The position numbers and the translations under genes are program-made. Positions 31,784 through 45,900 of a stretch of 64,000 bases of DNA are shown piece after piece; the first letter of the stretch is position 1; each line of letters starts with the position of its first letter. The notes beneath the pieces are model-generated. The model was given only the letters and a program-made list of their open reading frames with translations, had not been told where the DNA came from and searched no databases. The stretch is from Aptenodytes patagonicus. Taxonomy: Eukaryota > Chordata > Aves > Sphenisciformes > Spheniscidae. Location of the stretch: contig NC_134949.1 of assembly GCF_965638725.1 (NCBI RefSeq), positions 119,225,794 to 119,289,793 on the forward strand, written 5' to 3'.

Positions 31784-34515
31784 GCACTAGGACCTGAAAG
31801 TGGGAGCCTGAGGCCTTTCCTAAATAACCAGAGCAGTTGCTGCTCTGACCTTTATCAGAATCGGAAACTTCTTTTGTTTCTTGACCGTACAATAGAAAGC
31901 ATGATTTTCTATAAAGAACTGGGACTCGCATAAATTTGGATCTTTTAACAGCGTATATTTCAATGTAAGTTAAGGGATCACCACAACTTCTGCAACTTTG
32001 AGTCAGGGCCTCTGTGGTATGCAGTCTGAAATTGGTGAGAAGGGTTGAACTGGTCAGCGCTCTGTGTCCACAGCTGTACAAAGTAATTTTTGCAGTGCTT
32101 TTAACAAAAATGAAGTACCTGCAGCAAGCAGGCTGATCGGTTGTCTGAACTCAGTCCTTTCCAGTCTTTTGGTCTCTGCTGAACCACCAAATGGCATTTG
32201 ATGCTTTCCAAATTAAACATGTTCATTGTTCTCATTTCATCACGCAGAGCCGAAAGACACATTAAACGTTACAAAGCATCAGGTTCTTAAAACAGCTTCT
32301 GTGTTTATAAGCAAAGGAAACTAAGACTAGACCGAACTGAAGATCAGTGCTGAAGAAGGAGATCCAGGTTTCGATCTGGCTTAGGTGAAAAGCCAATTAT
32401 GAGTATTTCATTGTAATATGTAGATAATATGCATCTATGAGGGCAAGTACTTATCTGTTTCGAAAGACATTGTTAATGCTAGCCATTTAGCAAAAAGCAA
32501 AGACAAACTTCTTCCCCCGCTACCACCCCCCATCAGGTGATTTGAAAACTTGAAAAAATAGCCCTCACCCAAAGAGGAGTTTGTTTTGGTGGGGGTTTTT
32601 AATGCTCTGTTCTGCAAGGTGCTTATACCTGCACGGTAGTCAACCTTAGTAACTGAAGGCTTAAGTTAATCACAGTCAGTAGTCCCTGTCTAGAAACAAA
32701 ATGCAAGTTGAAAATAGTTTTACAGAGGACTGAAGCTTGATTTCCAAATTATTGTACAGTCTGACATACATTAAAATACAAAGATATATTTTTTATTTAA
32801 AATCGATTTCTTTCTGAACTTCAAGTGATGTTTTTGAAGCTTCATAAGCCAAATGCATGCTCCAGAGCTGGGTGCAATTTGAAGTCTGGATGATGAATAG
32901 AAATGTTGGAATGTATCCTGAATTCTGAGCTACGGAGAGTACTTCGTGCAAACTTAAACGTGCAGTAAAAAGTAGGCTGCAACTTTTTTGCTTCTGTACT
33001 GATGCCTGTTAGACTGCTTCTTTTGATGGCTGAAAATGGTGCGATTCTGGGTTTGCTTTTGCCCCTTCATGTTATTAAACAGTATAAGTATTATGTCACC
33101 ATGCATATTTTCCAACTTTTCAGAAGTGAAACCCCCTCTGGTAACATTTAACAATTAAAACGCAAATGTGTAAGGGAAAACCTTTAATTCTGTGAGGGAT
33201 CGAGCTACTCTTAAACCTTAAATCAAAAGTGCTCGTACAGTGAGGTTCTAAACATAAAATGTGCTTATACTGAGTAGCGAGAGCACTGGACTGTTGCTCC
33301 TGATCTGAGACGGAACGGTCACACTTGGCAGGCAGAGGGCAAAGAACACCGAAGACTCACGTTTATTTTAGAGGTGCATTGAGGACAAAGCTTTTTGTTC
33401 ATAGGTGGATGTTCATCTGCAGGTAGTTTTTGCTTAACTAGAAATCTTGCATGTAGTTCTAGCCTGCTTTTTTCGTTGTCACCACGATTATAACTTTTTT
33501 TGCCAGATTCTTTCAGTAACTCTTAATATTGTTTTCATTCTTGAGCTCTTAAAGCACTCCATCTACTGAGCATGCTGGTTTTATTTTGTTTTTAAAAAAA
33601 TCCGAAGCCCTGAGCAAAATACGTAAATGCATCTGTCACGAGAGGTCGTCGGCCATCAGTCCATTTATTACTGTTACAGTAGTCTGATTCCACCAGTCGG
33701 CAAGTGTTCGAGGTGACTTACGCAAATAGATGCAGGTTTGCTTACTCAGAATACGATGAAGCTGGTAGTTCGGTGGCAGCAACTATGTGTACAACACCGC
33801 TCTGTTACTAAACAAAGTCCAATACAAGTCGTTAGGTTTATTTAGCAGAGTTCATGAGAGGCCTTTTTCGTTGAAATACAGTATAAAAAGAAGCTTAAAA
33901 TATCAGCTCTCTAGATCAAACTGGACTGCAGGAGGATAAACTAACGGCAAAATTGAAATGTAGTATCGATACTTTATCCCCCTGAATGTTCTTGTTACAT
34001 GATAAGCCCTCTAAGGGAAACTTCTGATACCACATTTTCTTTGTAAATACACCCGATTATTATTTTGCAGCTTTTCAGTAGGTATGGTAGTCCTTTGGGT
34101 TCTTTGTTGTGGGATCATCTGCTTTTCCACCGTGTTCTAGTTAGTAAAGAAGGAATCTTTCAAACTGTAAAATCACTGTCACGTTCTCTGTAGTTGAGGG
34201 AGAAATCTGTGACTAACTTGATGTCTTCAATAAAATAAAAGATGTAGAACATATTGTCAAAGGTTGTTCTGTTGCTGCCAGAAGGAAAACATAGAAAGAA
34301 TATTCCCAATTTTTTGTAAAACGGAAGGTTTTTTGCATACTTTTTACTCTTTAAATAAAGACACTTATACTCTGCTAATAATTATGTATTTCTTTCGTGG
34401 TTTGCATTTTTTTTGGTAATTTTACATGAAACAATTATTTTCTATTTTTACTCGGATAAAATATTTGTGCATAAAATGTCAATATAGTAAAATAAAAATG
34501 TTATACAGCTCTAAT
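31784..34515 (+). other. GABPA: GABPA 3' UTR
   Basis: About 2.7 kb of AT-rich sequence from the stop codon to the last of several poly(A) signals. Three AATAAA hexamers cluster at 34229, 34354 and 34491. There is no competing open frame of note and no repeat, consistent with a retained long 3' UTR as in mammals. Confidence 0.7.
34229..34496 (+). terminator. GABPA: Cluster of GABPA poly(A) signals
   Basis: AATAAA occurs at 34229-34234 (overlapping a second one), 34354-34359 and 34491-34496. The last is followed by a T/GT-rich stretch at about 34515-34535 and is my choice for the distal end. Earlier ones could give shorter transcripts. Confidence 0.55.
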
Positions 34516-37250
34516 GCCTGTTGACTTCTTAATTTTTAGAAAGCCGGTTGTAATGTCATTCGGGTGCAACCAGTTTAAAGATGAATACGCACACTTTATT
34601 CTCATTACTCCTGAGATCACAACCTCGTTCCAGGAAGAAGGCAGACCATCTTATTTTCTGAAGATGCATCTTCTTTGACTCAATACTTGGCTACGTGTTT
34701 CTACTTCTAAACGGGAACTCGGTGTCTTTCATTACTGTAACAGCTTTCTTTAACATCTTAATCGCAAGTCTCAAAACGGTGCTTTGGTAAAAATAATGAA
34801 GGAAACTTAACAGTAGGACAAAATGGAGCCCTATAAAATAGTCAGTTTTATGCTTTTAGGAGTGTTTAAATTGGAAAGGTTCATGTTGATCTGTAATCTT
34901 CGGACTTTTTTTCATTCTTGCAAATAGCCCCACTTACTTCGTGTGACCCACTAACTCAAGTGTTGGTACTGTCCTTGATAAAAAGAAGATAAAATTCTGA
35001 TTATACTGTTACTACCTTATTTTTAAATCGTGTCTCAGTGGAAATATTCTCATTATACCTCTGAACTCTTCCATCTGGACTGCCAAATTCAAGACTGACA
35101 TATTTTGTCATCTTTAAACCTACCAGATCACTTGATTTCAAAATGTTTATGTTTTAGCTCAGCAGCAACAGCATGTAGTGGACCGAAAATAATTTTTTAG
35201 AACATTTCAATGATTTGTTGGCCGCCTTTTAAAGTACACTGCTGAACATTTGTGTCTCATTCATTGTTTGTGTTTATAGTTACTAGTATCTTTATGCCAG
35301 TGAGAGCTTGTTTTGGGATTCCCATTCTTGGACTGAAATTTTTTATTGGAACAATGTAGGGAATTACAAACTAACAGCTTGCAATTATCAATCTTAAGCA
35401 AAATAAGCTGACAAGGGGCCCCGTTGCCTGATAGTGAAAGAAGGATGATGTAAGTCCATTGACACAGGTTTATGGGATTTATTTTTGCTTTTAAAGCAGC
35501 ATGATATAAGATCCATTCACACAGGTCTATGGGGAATATTTTTACTGACCAGACTGGTGGTTTTCAAGATCATACATATTCTTAAAGGTTGTGGTTTTGA
35601 TATAGCTATATCAGGATTTCTACAATATATTTGGTTTGATACTGTATAGTTATTTTTTCTTTTGGAAAAGTAATTCTTAACATGGATGATGCTAAACAGA
35701 AGATTACTTAATAATTAAAGGAGAGGAATGATTGACTGGTTTTGAGAGTTGCGACATGGGACCAAATACATTAGGCATATTTTGACTCAATTACATTTTA
35801 CATCATTATTTCAGGATTAAAGCCCAAGGCATCTAATCAGGCACCAAACTGAAATTGTATCGTCTTGTAATTTTAGAGTATTGACATCTTAGCCGTTAAT
35901 AATTTGAAGCTACGGTTAAAAAATGCTGAGGCGGGAGAAACAAATATTGAGTGTTTACCTTTAATTAAAATTGTTCTTTACTTGTGGAACTGGTCTTCTG
36001 GAAACCGAAATTAAATGGTGCTAGTGGCAGTGGTTATCAGCAGATGTATCTGTAACCCATGAAACAGTTCTCATTTACCTGGAAAACCAGAGGAATCGGC
36101 TGTTTTGTTTGTGGTTCGTGACACACAACATCCAAGTAGGTTATTTTTGTAGGTGGTGTCACCGTAACTGGCTATGATGGGAGAGAAAAAATCCAAAGGT
36201 AATTAATTATTGATCATAGTTGTAAGCAACTTACTTATGCAGTTACTTGATAAAAATAAAGGCAGTTTCAAAGAGGAGATAGCTCTGCATCAGAAACAGC
36301 TGAAATCCTCATGTAAATAGTTGTCTCTTGTTGCCAGAAACAGCTGACGCTGCCTGCAGTGCATTAGGTTTTAATTGCCCGACAGTTCTTGACTTATAAA
36401 ACAACTGCTGGACAGCAGATAGTAATAAAATTTCAGTTTATTCTTTATAGTCATTTTCAGGTTGCTGGCATTGAAATGATTGTTCAGAAACAGCGGGGGA
36501 AAATGCTGGTTTAGTTTAGCACAGCTTTGGTTAGTGTGAAAACGTGTGGAAACATTAAATTTTGTCTATTGAATTGCTTCAGGTATTTGCTACTAATGAT
36601 CTAAATGGGCTGGGAGCCTTTAGTATCAAAAACACCCATTGTCCATAATAGATCTGATATCTTAAGACGTGGGGTTTTTTCCTTACCTTTGCAACCTGCC
36701 CTGTAACCTAAGTGGAAGAAATTAGCATTTAGGAGCCGTATTTCTAGTCCTACGTGGGCTACGTGTCAGAATTCACTAATCAAAGTAGAATACCACCATC
36801 TCAGTAGACAAAAAGCAGATTATATAAATTATATCTATTAGAATAGAATAGGTAATATGTATCAATTAGTGATTGTAATTGAAGCAAGCATGGATGGCAC
36901 TAAGCAAACTGTTTCTCAGAAATTAGAAGATTTGTTGTTTATTTGAAATTCCTCCCACTTAGGGAAAAGTATTTGGGGATGAAAAAATGTTAGCTGTTTC
37001 CCCCTTCATCCCAGTAAGCTTAGCTTTTTCAATATTCTCATTTTCAAGGACTCCGCAGGAACTGCTTCATAGGAACTGGGTTTGCAAAAAGCTTCAGCCG
37101 CAGAAGACAATGAGAAACCAGTATGTCTAAAAAAAAAAAAAAAAATCAGAATTCTAAGAGTGAAAGCTGCAAACAGTATGCATGGAAAAAATGAGTCTGG
37201 AAGAGATGAGATTTAATGAGACTAACTAGGGGGAAAGACACCTGCAGCGT
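34516..37250. other. Intergenic DNA downstream of GABPA
   Basis: AT-rich unique sequence with many stops in all frames. It holds an imperfect tandem duplication at 35444-35546. A CAGAAACAGCTGA motif occurs twice near 36290-36350. No gene is seen. Confidence 0.75.
35444..35546. repeat. Imperfect tandem duplication (unit about 50 bp)
   Basis: Units at 35444-35489 and about 35499-35546 share GATGATGTAAG/GCATGATATAAG, a CCATT-ACACAGGT core, and TATGGG followed by a T-rich end. Confidence 0.65.
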
Positions 37251-37859
37251 TGTTGGGGTTTAACCCCAGCCAGCAACTAAGCACCACACAGCTGCTCACT
37301 TGCCCCCCCCCGCCTCGCCCCCTGGTGGGATGGGGGAGAGAAGCTGAAGGGTAAAAGTGAGAAAACTCGTGGGTTGAGATAAAGACAGTTTAATAGGTAA
37401 AGCAAAAGCTGCACACACAAGCAAAGCAAAACAAGGAATTCATTCACTGCTTCCCATGGGCAGGCAGGTGCTCAGCCATCTCCAGGAAAGCAGGGCTCCA
37501 TCACGCCTAACGGTGACTTGGGAAGGCAGACACCACATAACTCTGAACGTCCCCCCCTTCCTTCTTCTTCCCCCAGCTTTATATGCTGAGCATGATGTCA
37601 CACGGTGTGGGATATCCCTTTGGTCAGTTGGGGTCAGCTGTCCCGGCTGTGCCCCCTCCCAACTCCTTGTGCACCCCCAGCCTACTCGCTGGTGGGGTGG
37701 GGTGAGAAGCAGAAAAGGCCTTGACTCTGTGCAAGCCCTGCTCAGCAATCGCTAAAACATCCCTGTGTTATCAACACTGTTTCCAGCACAAATCCAAAAC
37801 ACAGCCCCATACCAGCTACCGTGAAGAAAATTAACTCTATCCCAGCCAAAACCAGCACA
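37251..37859 (-). mobile_element. Solo LTR, full length, minus orientation
   Basis: About 609 bp bounded by TGTTGGGG on the left and ACCAGCACA on the right in plus-strand terms, i.e. TG...CA. Read on the minus strand it has a TATA box (ATATAAA, 37584-37578) and a poly(A) signal (ATTAAA, 37394-37389). It is homologous along its length to the LTR at 55106-55650. No flanking internal retroviral genes are present, so it is a solo LTR. No clean target duplication touches its ends. Open frames in it (37440-37755) are not genes. Confidence 0.88.
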
Positions 37860-40800
37860 AAGGTGCAGTTCTTTAAACTTCAGGGTTAGGAGAGAAAAGG
37901 TATTAATTTTTTTTTCCCCATAAAAGTAATGTTTTAGTCCAGAAACTCAAAGCAGCATTATTCCCAAAATGAAGCACGCTCCCTGCCTCCTAAGGCATGC
38001 CAACCTGTTGGGCTTCACAGAAACTGCCCCATGCAGGAATCCGTAATACCCACCTTGGGACTTTGATTTCCCCACTGAGATCAGCGAAGGGAGGTTAGAG
38101 ACAGTCGGTGAGGATGCGAAACTTGCTGTGTAACTGGAGTCTCTCCTGGCTCTTGTCCACTAAAAACAGCTGAGGGAGACAGAACTGGTGCGGAAGCAGT
38201 TTGGCTAACAACCATAAATGAATAAGATGACCGAACTGTACCCAACAAAGAACTAGAAGCTGTAACAGGAGCTTGAACTTGTCCTCAGGAACAATTCACC
38301 AGGCCTAAAGTGAGCTCTACAAGAATGAAGAGAAAAAAAAATTCAGCTGAGGAATACTTCTAGTGTAGAGGGTTTTTTACGGAGGTGTGTCTGTCTTTCC
38401 GGCTCTACCAACTTTTCAACCCATGGGCCAGTTACATCTAAGGGGATACAAACAATAAATGTTCAGGAGTTCTGTGAAACTGAAGAGCTGAGTAAGTGTG
38501 ATCATGCTCAAACTGGTGTGCCCCGGTAGGAAAATAAAGCATAATTCAGCCCTTTTGCAATCAACGGTATGCTTTTGCGGACTGACCGCTTGCCGAATTT
38601 TGCTCAACTGGAGAAGCAGGAGAAAACAGAAGAGAGCTGCGATTCATGGGCATGCCTGTGTCAGGATGGAAAGGACTCTATTATTTTGGAAAACAGGTTT
38701 CAACAGTTTTTCTTTAGTTTGATGTTGCTCCTGAAATATTTTGTCAAAAGGAAGATAGTTCTTCAAGGATGGCCGGTAACCAGCTAGAGCGTAGTACCAT
38801 ACCGATAGCTGATTTATGACACTAAACTGAAAATAGCAATATTAATTTCTGAAAACAGTTGTAAAAAGCTTATAAAACCAGACAGGTGGCAATAGAGGTG
38901 AGTTTTTCCCTGGACCAGAAGGCGAGCTAGACCAGGCTCGCAGGTACACAGAGGACAGATGGCCTTTGCCTGGATGCTTTGCCGGGGTAATCAAAGGGGC
39001 TTGCACAGGTCTGGGGTAAAACTGTCCTGTCTTGAGGGACTGAACGTGTCTTGACAGAAAAGTGCTGTGCACGTTTATAAAGATAGACACATATATATAT
39101 ATAGGGGAGGAGGGGGGGTCCCCCAGCTTTGTTTGGTCAGATAGTATTGCACCCTTTGGACTTCACCGTGCAGTAGACAAAGCTGAAACGGATGAGTGCT
39201 TTTATTTTTTTTATTTTTAAGACAAACCTGGATGAAAAGAACAAATTGAGGGAAGAAATAGAACCTTCTTCCTTAGAGGTGCAAAGCTGCTCAGAAATGT
39301 CAAGTGTGAGGCTGGACGTGTTATTTAATAGACTGAACATAAATGCAGGTAGAGCATTGATGTTGGCTGAAGGTGCATGCAAGCCGGAGGGGAGGGAAAC
39401 AGAGCCACAACTGAAAAACAAAAATGCAGGGAAGCAAAGAAACTCCTGACTCAGCCAAAGCTGCTCTGAGAAAAACGCAGTGAGAGCCGTAGCTGCTGCT
39501 TGCTGGCTGAGAGCAGCCCGGTACTGTACGCCAAGGGGCTGTCTCCTGTTGGCTCCGTATCTCAGAGAGCCTCTGTAACTAAACCAGATGGTGTTGAGGT
39601 AGTTCTTGATTATATCCTCACTAGCTGCTGACCGAAGCAACCGGCATCGATTATCCCCTTGGGCCAGGAAGAGTAAACAGATAAACGCAGTTTTACCTCT
39701 TCCATTTTCAACAGTGTTCACCTAGAAACATTTCTTCTCTCATTACCTGGGTTTCAGTGAAGGTTTTGAAAAACCTGCTCTGATGAAACTTTGGGCATCC
39801 TATGCAGAATTATTTTCAATATCGGCTAACAGATACGTCCGGTGAGCGGTGATCCTGGGGAGCAGACAGCTTCCAACAGACTGTTATATTACAGCGTTAT
39901 TCAATGAAGCATTTTAAATGACTTTTTAAAGACTTTGATCCTGAAGCCTCTACATACTGGGGAATCTTGTGTTTCATTTTTTTTAAACTGTATTTGGCCT
40001 TGTGATTGTAGAGGAGCTCTTGCTAGAGGGGAGCGTGCTGTAATGCTCTACACTTTTCCTGCAGTTTTCCATTGCTTGAGCTACTGATCACAATTTTCTT
40101 TCAACCAGCAGCAAAATTAAAGTTTGGCCAGATGCTGTTCGCTGCAGAGAAACTCGCAAACTTCATACCAACTCAATCTGAATTTCATAAATAATTTGGG
40201 AATTACTGGAGCTATTTACTCCAGCAAGCCCTCTGCTCCTTCCCTTTCCTTGTATCGTCTTGGAAATTCTTCAATGAAATGGAAGAACTAAAGGCAAAAA
40301 TACTCCTTTTTCCTGACAGTGGTCCCAGGGAGCGTGCTAGCGCAGCACCTGTCGTTTTAGTAAAGGGCACTGGTGCCAAAACAAGTCCAGGAGTGATGGG
40401 CTCCTGGAGAGCTCAGCTTTTTCCCCTCTCCCAAAAGACATGCTGTGTGCGGACTGGTTTTCATGGGATATTTCCATCATCTCTTCAATTACCTTGTGTC
40501 TAGAAAGGTTTTTTTTCCTGTGACCTTCAGGGCAATCAGTTTTCTATATGATAAAGGGGCAATTTCCCTTTGCAAGGCTTACTTTAGACAGTGGAAAATG
40601 CCTGTCACTTGCTGGAACTACAAAACTTCAGTCACTAAACAAAAGCCTAATCAGAAGCCCTGCTGCCAAGGCTGTGGTGGTTCAGCAAATCAATAATAGA
40701 TTTGAGAGTAGCAAACATCATAGGTGTTCCTGAGTAAGAGCTCATACAGCTTCTTCTCCCAAAAGACGAGCTCAGCTGCACCTATGGAGATTTTTGGCTA

Positions 40801-42940
40801 AAAAAATTCCATAAACATTAGTCTCCTGCCCCAAGAAAAGGAAATCTTTTTTCAAGGCTGATCTGAGCCTCCAAGGATTTCTTTACCTCTCTTCCTCTTT
40901 GAGAAGGATTTCTCCAACTTCACCTATCACATATTCAGAAATAAAGTATGCATGCTTTCTTGCCAAAGAAAAAATCTTGATATATTTCCTGCTCATCTGT
41001 GTATGCCAGAATCGTCCAAGGTACTTTACAGCAATTGCTGATATCTTTCAGAAAGAAATATAGTCCTGATTTATGCCCGGCTCATATGAAATACATTAGG
41101 CTCTTGCGTAGTAATATATTTTGCCAGCCAGAAGCAGAAAATATTATAAACATGTGTTGAATCACTTAGTATTGTGTTGCAACCGCCTTGCCTTTTAATG
41201 AGAAGCCTGTAGTCTTAATATAACATTAAAATACAATTACTACCACCAGAAGGACCAAAAAAATCGTATCAAGCAGCCAGCCCTTCAGTATGATAATTGC
41301 CACCTCCAGCCCCCACGAGAGCTGATGCTGAAGCTTCATTCCTGCATGACTGAAAGAGAAAACCCCACTGTGCTCAACTCTGTCCTTCAACGAGGCTGGC
41401 TGCACTGTCGCGCTCCAGTTTTCCCCTGCTCATTTCATGTATGAAGAATTTACATTTAAAATGAATAATTAAAGTACAACTTCATTTGGTATTAATCTGG
41501 GTAACGCTCTTGAAGAGGGAGGTCATTGGTTGCTTTCAGATTACGGGAAGTTATAATTTGCCCGGGATTTTTGGATTTCAGAAGAACTGGGGTGTTCTTC
41601 TGTGCAGCGTGGGGGGAACTTGCTTTTGGGTGGAAGGAAACTTCTTTAAAATAAAGTTCTGCTCCAGTACCAGCTTTTCCCAGCTGATGTCACTCTGACA
41701 ATGAATTCAAGCACACCAGATAGAAAAGCAGCACTCTATAAAATCTAACGATGCTCCTGAACAGAGAGGACACTCATCCTGGGGGTGCAGGAAAGAGATG
41801 TATTAACGCTTAATGGCGGAGCTGAAGGCTCAGCGTGGGCACCAGCCGTCCGCTGAGCCCCACAGTGTCGCTCGGCTGCTGCGGCTTGGCCAGCAGAAAT
41901 GGCGTGGGGCATTTCCAAGGTGACAGGACCACTGACCGTGGCCACCTGCCGCCCTCGGGGCTCTGCCCTCGCTGGCCCCCTGGCTCACGGTGCCACGCGG
42001 CAGAGGCCTCTGCTGCAGCCTGGCCTCCGCGGCTGCGGGGCTGGGGCTGGGTGGAGGACATCGCCCAGCAGCCTGGCAGCCCACGTCCTTCCTGCGAGAA
42101 AGAGGAGGGGCGGCGTGTGATTGCTGCGGGTATTTGGCAGCTCGGTAGGGGAAGTTTCTTGTTGTCCGGATCTCAGTAGAGTCATCAGGCGTTCGTATCC
42201 CGAGTACACTAGTGCCAGCCAAGAAACACATGAATAACACTGTCAAGGGTGTGGGGAAAATTAAATCCAGAGAAAAGGTAACAATGAATATGCTCCAAGG
42301 CTTTGCATGTAACTTGGTCATATTTCACATCGGAACAAAGCCCAGAAAAATCTAAGAAGATAATGTGCATTTGCATAAAGGAGCATAAAAAAACTGGAAA
42401 GCAAGTAAAAAAGATTTACGAAGTCAAAAGCAAGGAGGTAATAAAAAATGGGTAGGCTTAGCACATGAGGTAAGCATAACATAACAGAAGATTACCAAGT
42501 AATGGCAAGTAGCAGGCTGTTAAAAAAGGGGAAAAAACCCTTCATCTTCCATAACTGTTGTCAAAACTCCCTCTTATGTTACCAAAATAAGACTATGTCA
42601 CATGGCAAAGTTCTCTATTGAAGACAGCCTCTCTTTTTTTCCTGTGAGAAAGATGTTTGTGTTGGTTAATTACTTAACTGGGTGTCTACAAAGCACCAAG
42701 GAGGTGGAGACCACAGTGACAAAGCACTCTCAGGGCCCCTGCTCTGAATTTGCAGGGAGTCTGGCACAACTGCACTGAAAAGTATGAACCACTCGCTTGT
42801 TTTTACTGGATTTTTTTTTAGTGCTGCTTCATAGCATTTTGTCACAAAGTCCAGCAGAGAGCTTCCCATTTTCTGCTGCTGCACCTCAGCCCTTCTGAAG
42901 CTGCCTGGTTGGGTTGCACCTCCCCGGGTGGATGCACGTC

Positions 42941-42969
42941 CCTCCTCCTCCTCCTCCTCCTCCTCCTCC
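42941..42969. repeat. (CCT)n microsatellite
   Basis: About ten CCT triplets; source of the poly-Ser and poly-Glu stretches in overlapping spurious frames. Confidence 0.9.
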
Positions 42970-45900
42970 CCACCACCTGCGGCTGCTGGCTGTGGGCAGA
43001 GAGCTTTTGCCTTCCTCACTGCAGGCAAGACATGTCTTCTGGGGCAACAGGTAGCAGATGCAATGAATCAGCTGAAAATGGTTATTTTCAGCCCAAGCTT
43101 TTTCCAAGTGTATGAAAATTACTCCCGTCCTTTCTAAACAAGCATTTGGGTTGTCTGCTATGACACACCCTGGAGATGGTTTGTCATGGTTTCTGAGCTT
43201 TGAGCTGAATTAGAGTGAGGATGGTTAGCTGAAGTAAGATTAAAATCCCAACACTTCTCTCTTCCCTAGGGGGAAAGCGTCAGGCAGTAGCATTCGTACC
43301 AGCAAAACCGCTGCAGACGGGAGTGCTGTCCCTCTCTTCACATGTGATACGGTGGTGCATCAACAACACTCTCCTCTTGATGATATTGATTTGTTCTCTG
43401 ACATTTTCAGTGATGTGCTTGAAGCACTTCAACTGAAGTAATGCAGGGGGAAAAAAAAAAAAAGAAAAGAAAAAAGCTGTGAAGCTATAGGGTCTGCATG
43501 CCTCCTGTGTTACAAAACTCTGCTCCGATGTATTTGCTGGAGAGGCACTCAGATTCCCCTGTGACAGTGGGTGTTGCTGCAACTTTCTCTCTACTAACCT
43601 TGGGTTGTTCGCTCAGTCTCTTGCTGGTAAAATCCTGGGTGTATGTGCCTGATAGGATGGATGGAGGATATATATTCTCTTAAGTGCATATACAAATTTT
43701 AGGAAAATTAATAGAAGATTGCAGTATCAATAATTTGAATTAAAAAATTAGAATGTCATCTTTAAAATTCCTACTCACTTGTGCTTAATTCCAGCTTCCT
43801 AATGAGCTGTTTCTAAAGATTTATGATCTTTTTACCTCTGGCTTCAAAAGCAGGGCCTTTTTTATTAAAAAATCATTTCCGTTACGCTGTCGCACAACTT
43901 GGTGGTTTAGCGCCGAGGAATGGGAAGCAGGGGGATTACTCTGGGGCTGCAGCTCGCACAGCGGAAGAGATGCCCTGGCCTGGCTGGCCAGCAGCTCCGC
44001 TGGCTGTACCTCTTTTCCTGAGCGAGACGAGGCCCTTGCAAAGCGCACGGGCGCAGCCCTTCAAGCTCCAGCAGCCTTTTGGGGGGTGGGGGGCTGAGGA
44101 GGAACCGCTGCCGACTCCCTGCTCTGCCCTTTTGCAAGGAGCCGGCCTGCCCGCAAGCCACGGAGGTGAGCAGAAGCACGGGCACCTCTGGCTTCTGCGG
44201 GGAGCATCCCCGTGCCTTGTTTCTCGCCATTACAGACGACAGAGGGGAGCGCTGGTTCAAATGGGTGGTCGTTTGGGTGGCCGTCATTGTCACCACCTGG
44301 ATTTTATGTTTGCTGCGTTAAATAAGCGACGTGTCCTGGCTACAGCCTGTGGGCTCCGTGCTCACGAGGCCACAGGATCTGACCTGGAGTCCCAGCTGGA
44401 AAGCAGTGCAAGAGGCCAATCAGAACTAGCAACAGTGCATGGCAGAGGCTTTGTGGAATACGATTTTGTTAAAAATGCTATGCTTCACAGGAAGGTAAGC
44501 CACAGCAATAAAGTCATCCAGGTTAAAAATGACAGGTTTTGATGTTTGGGCAGATATAGTAAAAGATATAAATTTACATGTATGAAAACATATAAAACAA
44601 TTTTATATGACATAATATATGATTACGTATACCTAATATTTGCGTAGAATAGATAAATTTTTTAAAATAACCCTCACAGTATGTTTTGTTAGGGTTATTT
44701 TTCAGCTGGATCAGTTCTGCGATCCTGTTAATGATGTGTCCCCGTGAGCTGTTGTACGGACTCGGTGGAGAAGACTGCGTGGGGATAGAAACATTACCTG
44801 CATGTGGCAAGGGCCAGGCCCTGCTCAGCTTGGGTTTGCCACTGGCAGCAATGCCTTTGCGACCAGCACCCGAGAGCTGGCACAGGGCTGATGCCGTGAG
44901 GCAGTCTCACCTCTTAGCCCTGATCCCTAAAGCTTTCCTTGATCAGTTTGCTGGAATTGCGATTTGTAAAGAGAAATGAAGGATCAGCCAACACCGTTAT
45001 GTGTCATTAGCATGTGCAATATACAACTGCCCACATCTCCCGAATGCCAGCAGCTGCTAAAATTACACTTGGGCTCCAATAACTGGCCTAGTGATGTTGC
45101 TAGACAATTGGAGGGGATCCTTCTCGCCTCTAGTTTCATGAGAAGTGGTAGGCGGCTCATCTCGGTGTGTTGGCAGCGAGTCCTGCTCATGCTGTCTTAG
45201 AGGATGCCATGCTGTCACATGTACAGCAATTGGAAGGAAAAAACATCCTTCTCCCCTCAGATACTTTCTCCTTTTTTTTTTTTCCCCATTTTAAACCCAG
45301 GCTAATTTTTGTTGTTATGAAATGTCACTGTGAAGATGCCAGAGCCTATAATTCAGTAGCCAGTGGCAGCCACTTCTTGCATTCAGAGTCGGAGCAGGAG
45401 GCTGGGTTAGTGGATGCCTAGAGAGAAGTTAAAATGGGATAGCTATTTGCGGAGATTGATTCACTGAAGTGCCTCAGTAAGCAGTAATTTAGAGACACAG
45501 GAGTCTCACATTTTGTAACCATTATGGTTTAAGGAGATAGAAGCCCCCCCTCTTCCTTCAAACACCATATTAGTCTTCTATTCTGTTAAAAGTATGATAT
45601 TTTTCTTTTTCAGAGGCTTCCTACTGGTGCCTGCAATCACGCTGAACCCCAAGACATCACGGATTTTCAAGAATCCTCTCTCTCAAGACAAGTAAGGCCA
45701 ACAAACCCAAACAGATGACTGTGTGCACTACTTACACTGCTGCTTTCTGTTCGGCTGGTGTCAGCAGTCTTCTCCAGGCTCCAATGTCAAGCAACACCGA
45801 CAGACTGAGGCCATGCGTGAAGGCAGCATGGTGCAGAAAAACTGATACTCAGACAAGTTCTCACAGCATCTGTAGGTTTGAGCTGCTTGTGTCAAGGTGA

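Noticed and set aside
37440-37755. Frames of about 100 codons on both strands
   Set aside because: They lie wholly inside a solo LTR.
39137-39721. Minus-strand frame of 194 codons
   Set aside because: No domain, no conserved block, no promoter or splice partner seen; codons look like random unique DNA.
41810-42321. Overlapping frames of 114-163 codons on both strands
   Set aside because: GC-rich patch with mutually overlapping frames and no recognisable product.
43823-44542. Plus-strand frame of 239 codons
   Set aside because: The longest frame after GABPA, but low-complexity in part, overlapped by a minus-strand frame and without recognisable domain. Kept only as a possible target for a translated search.
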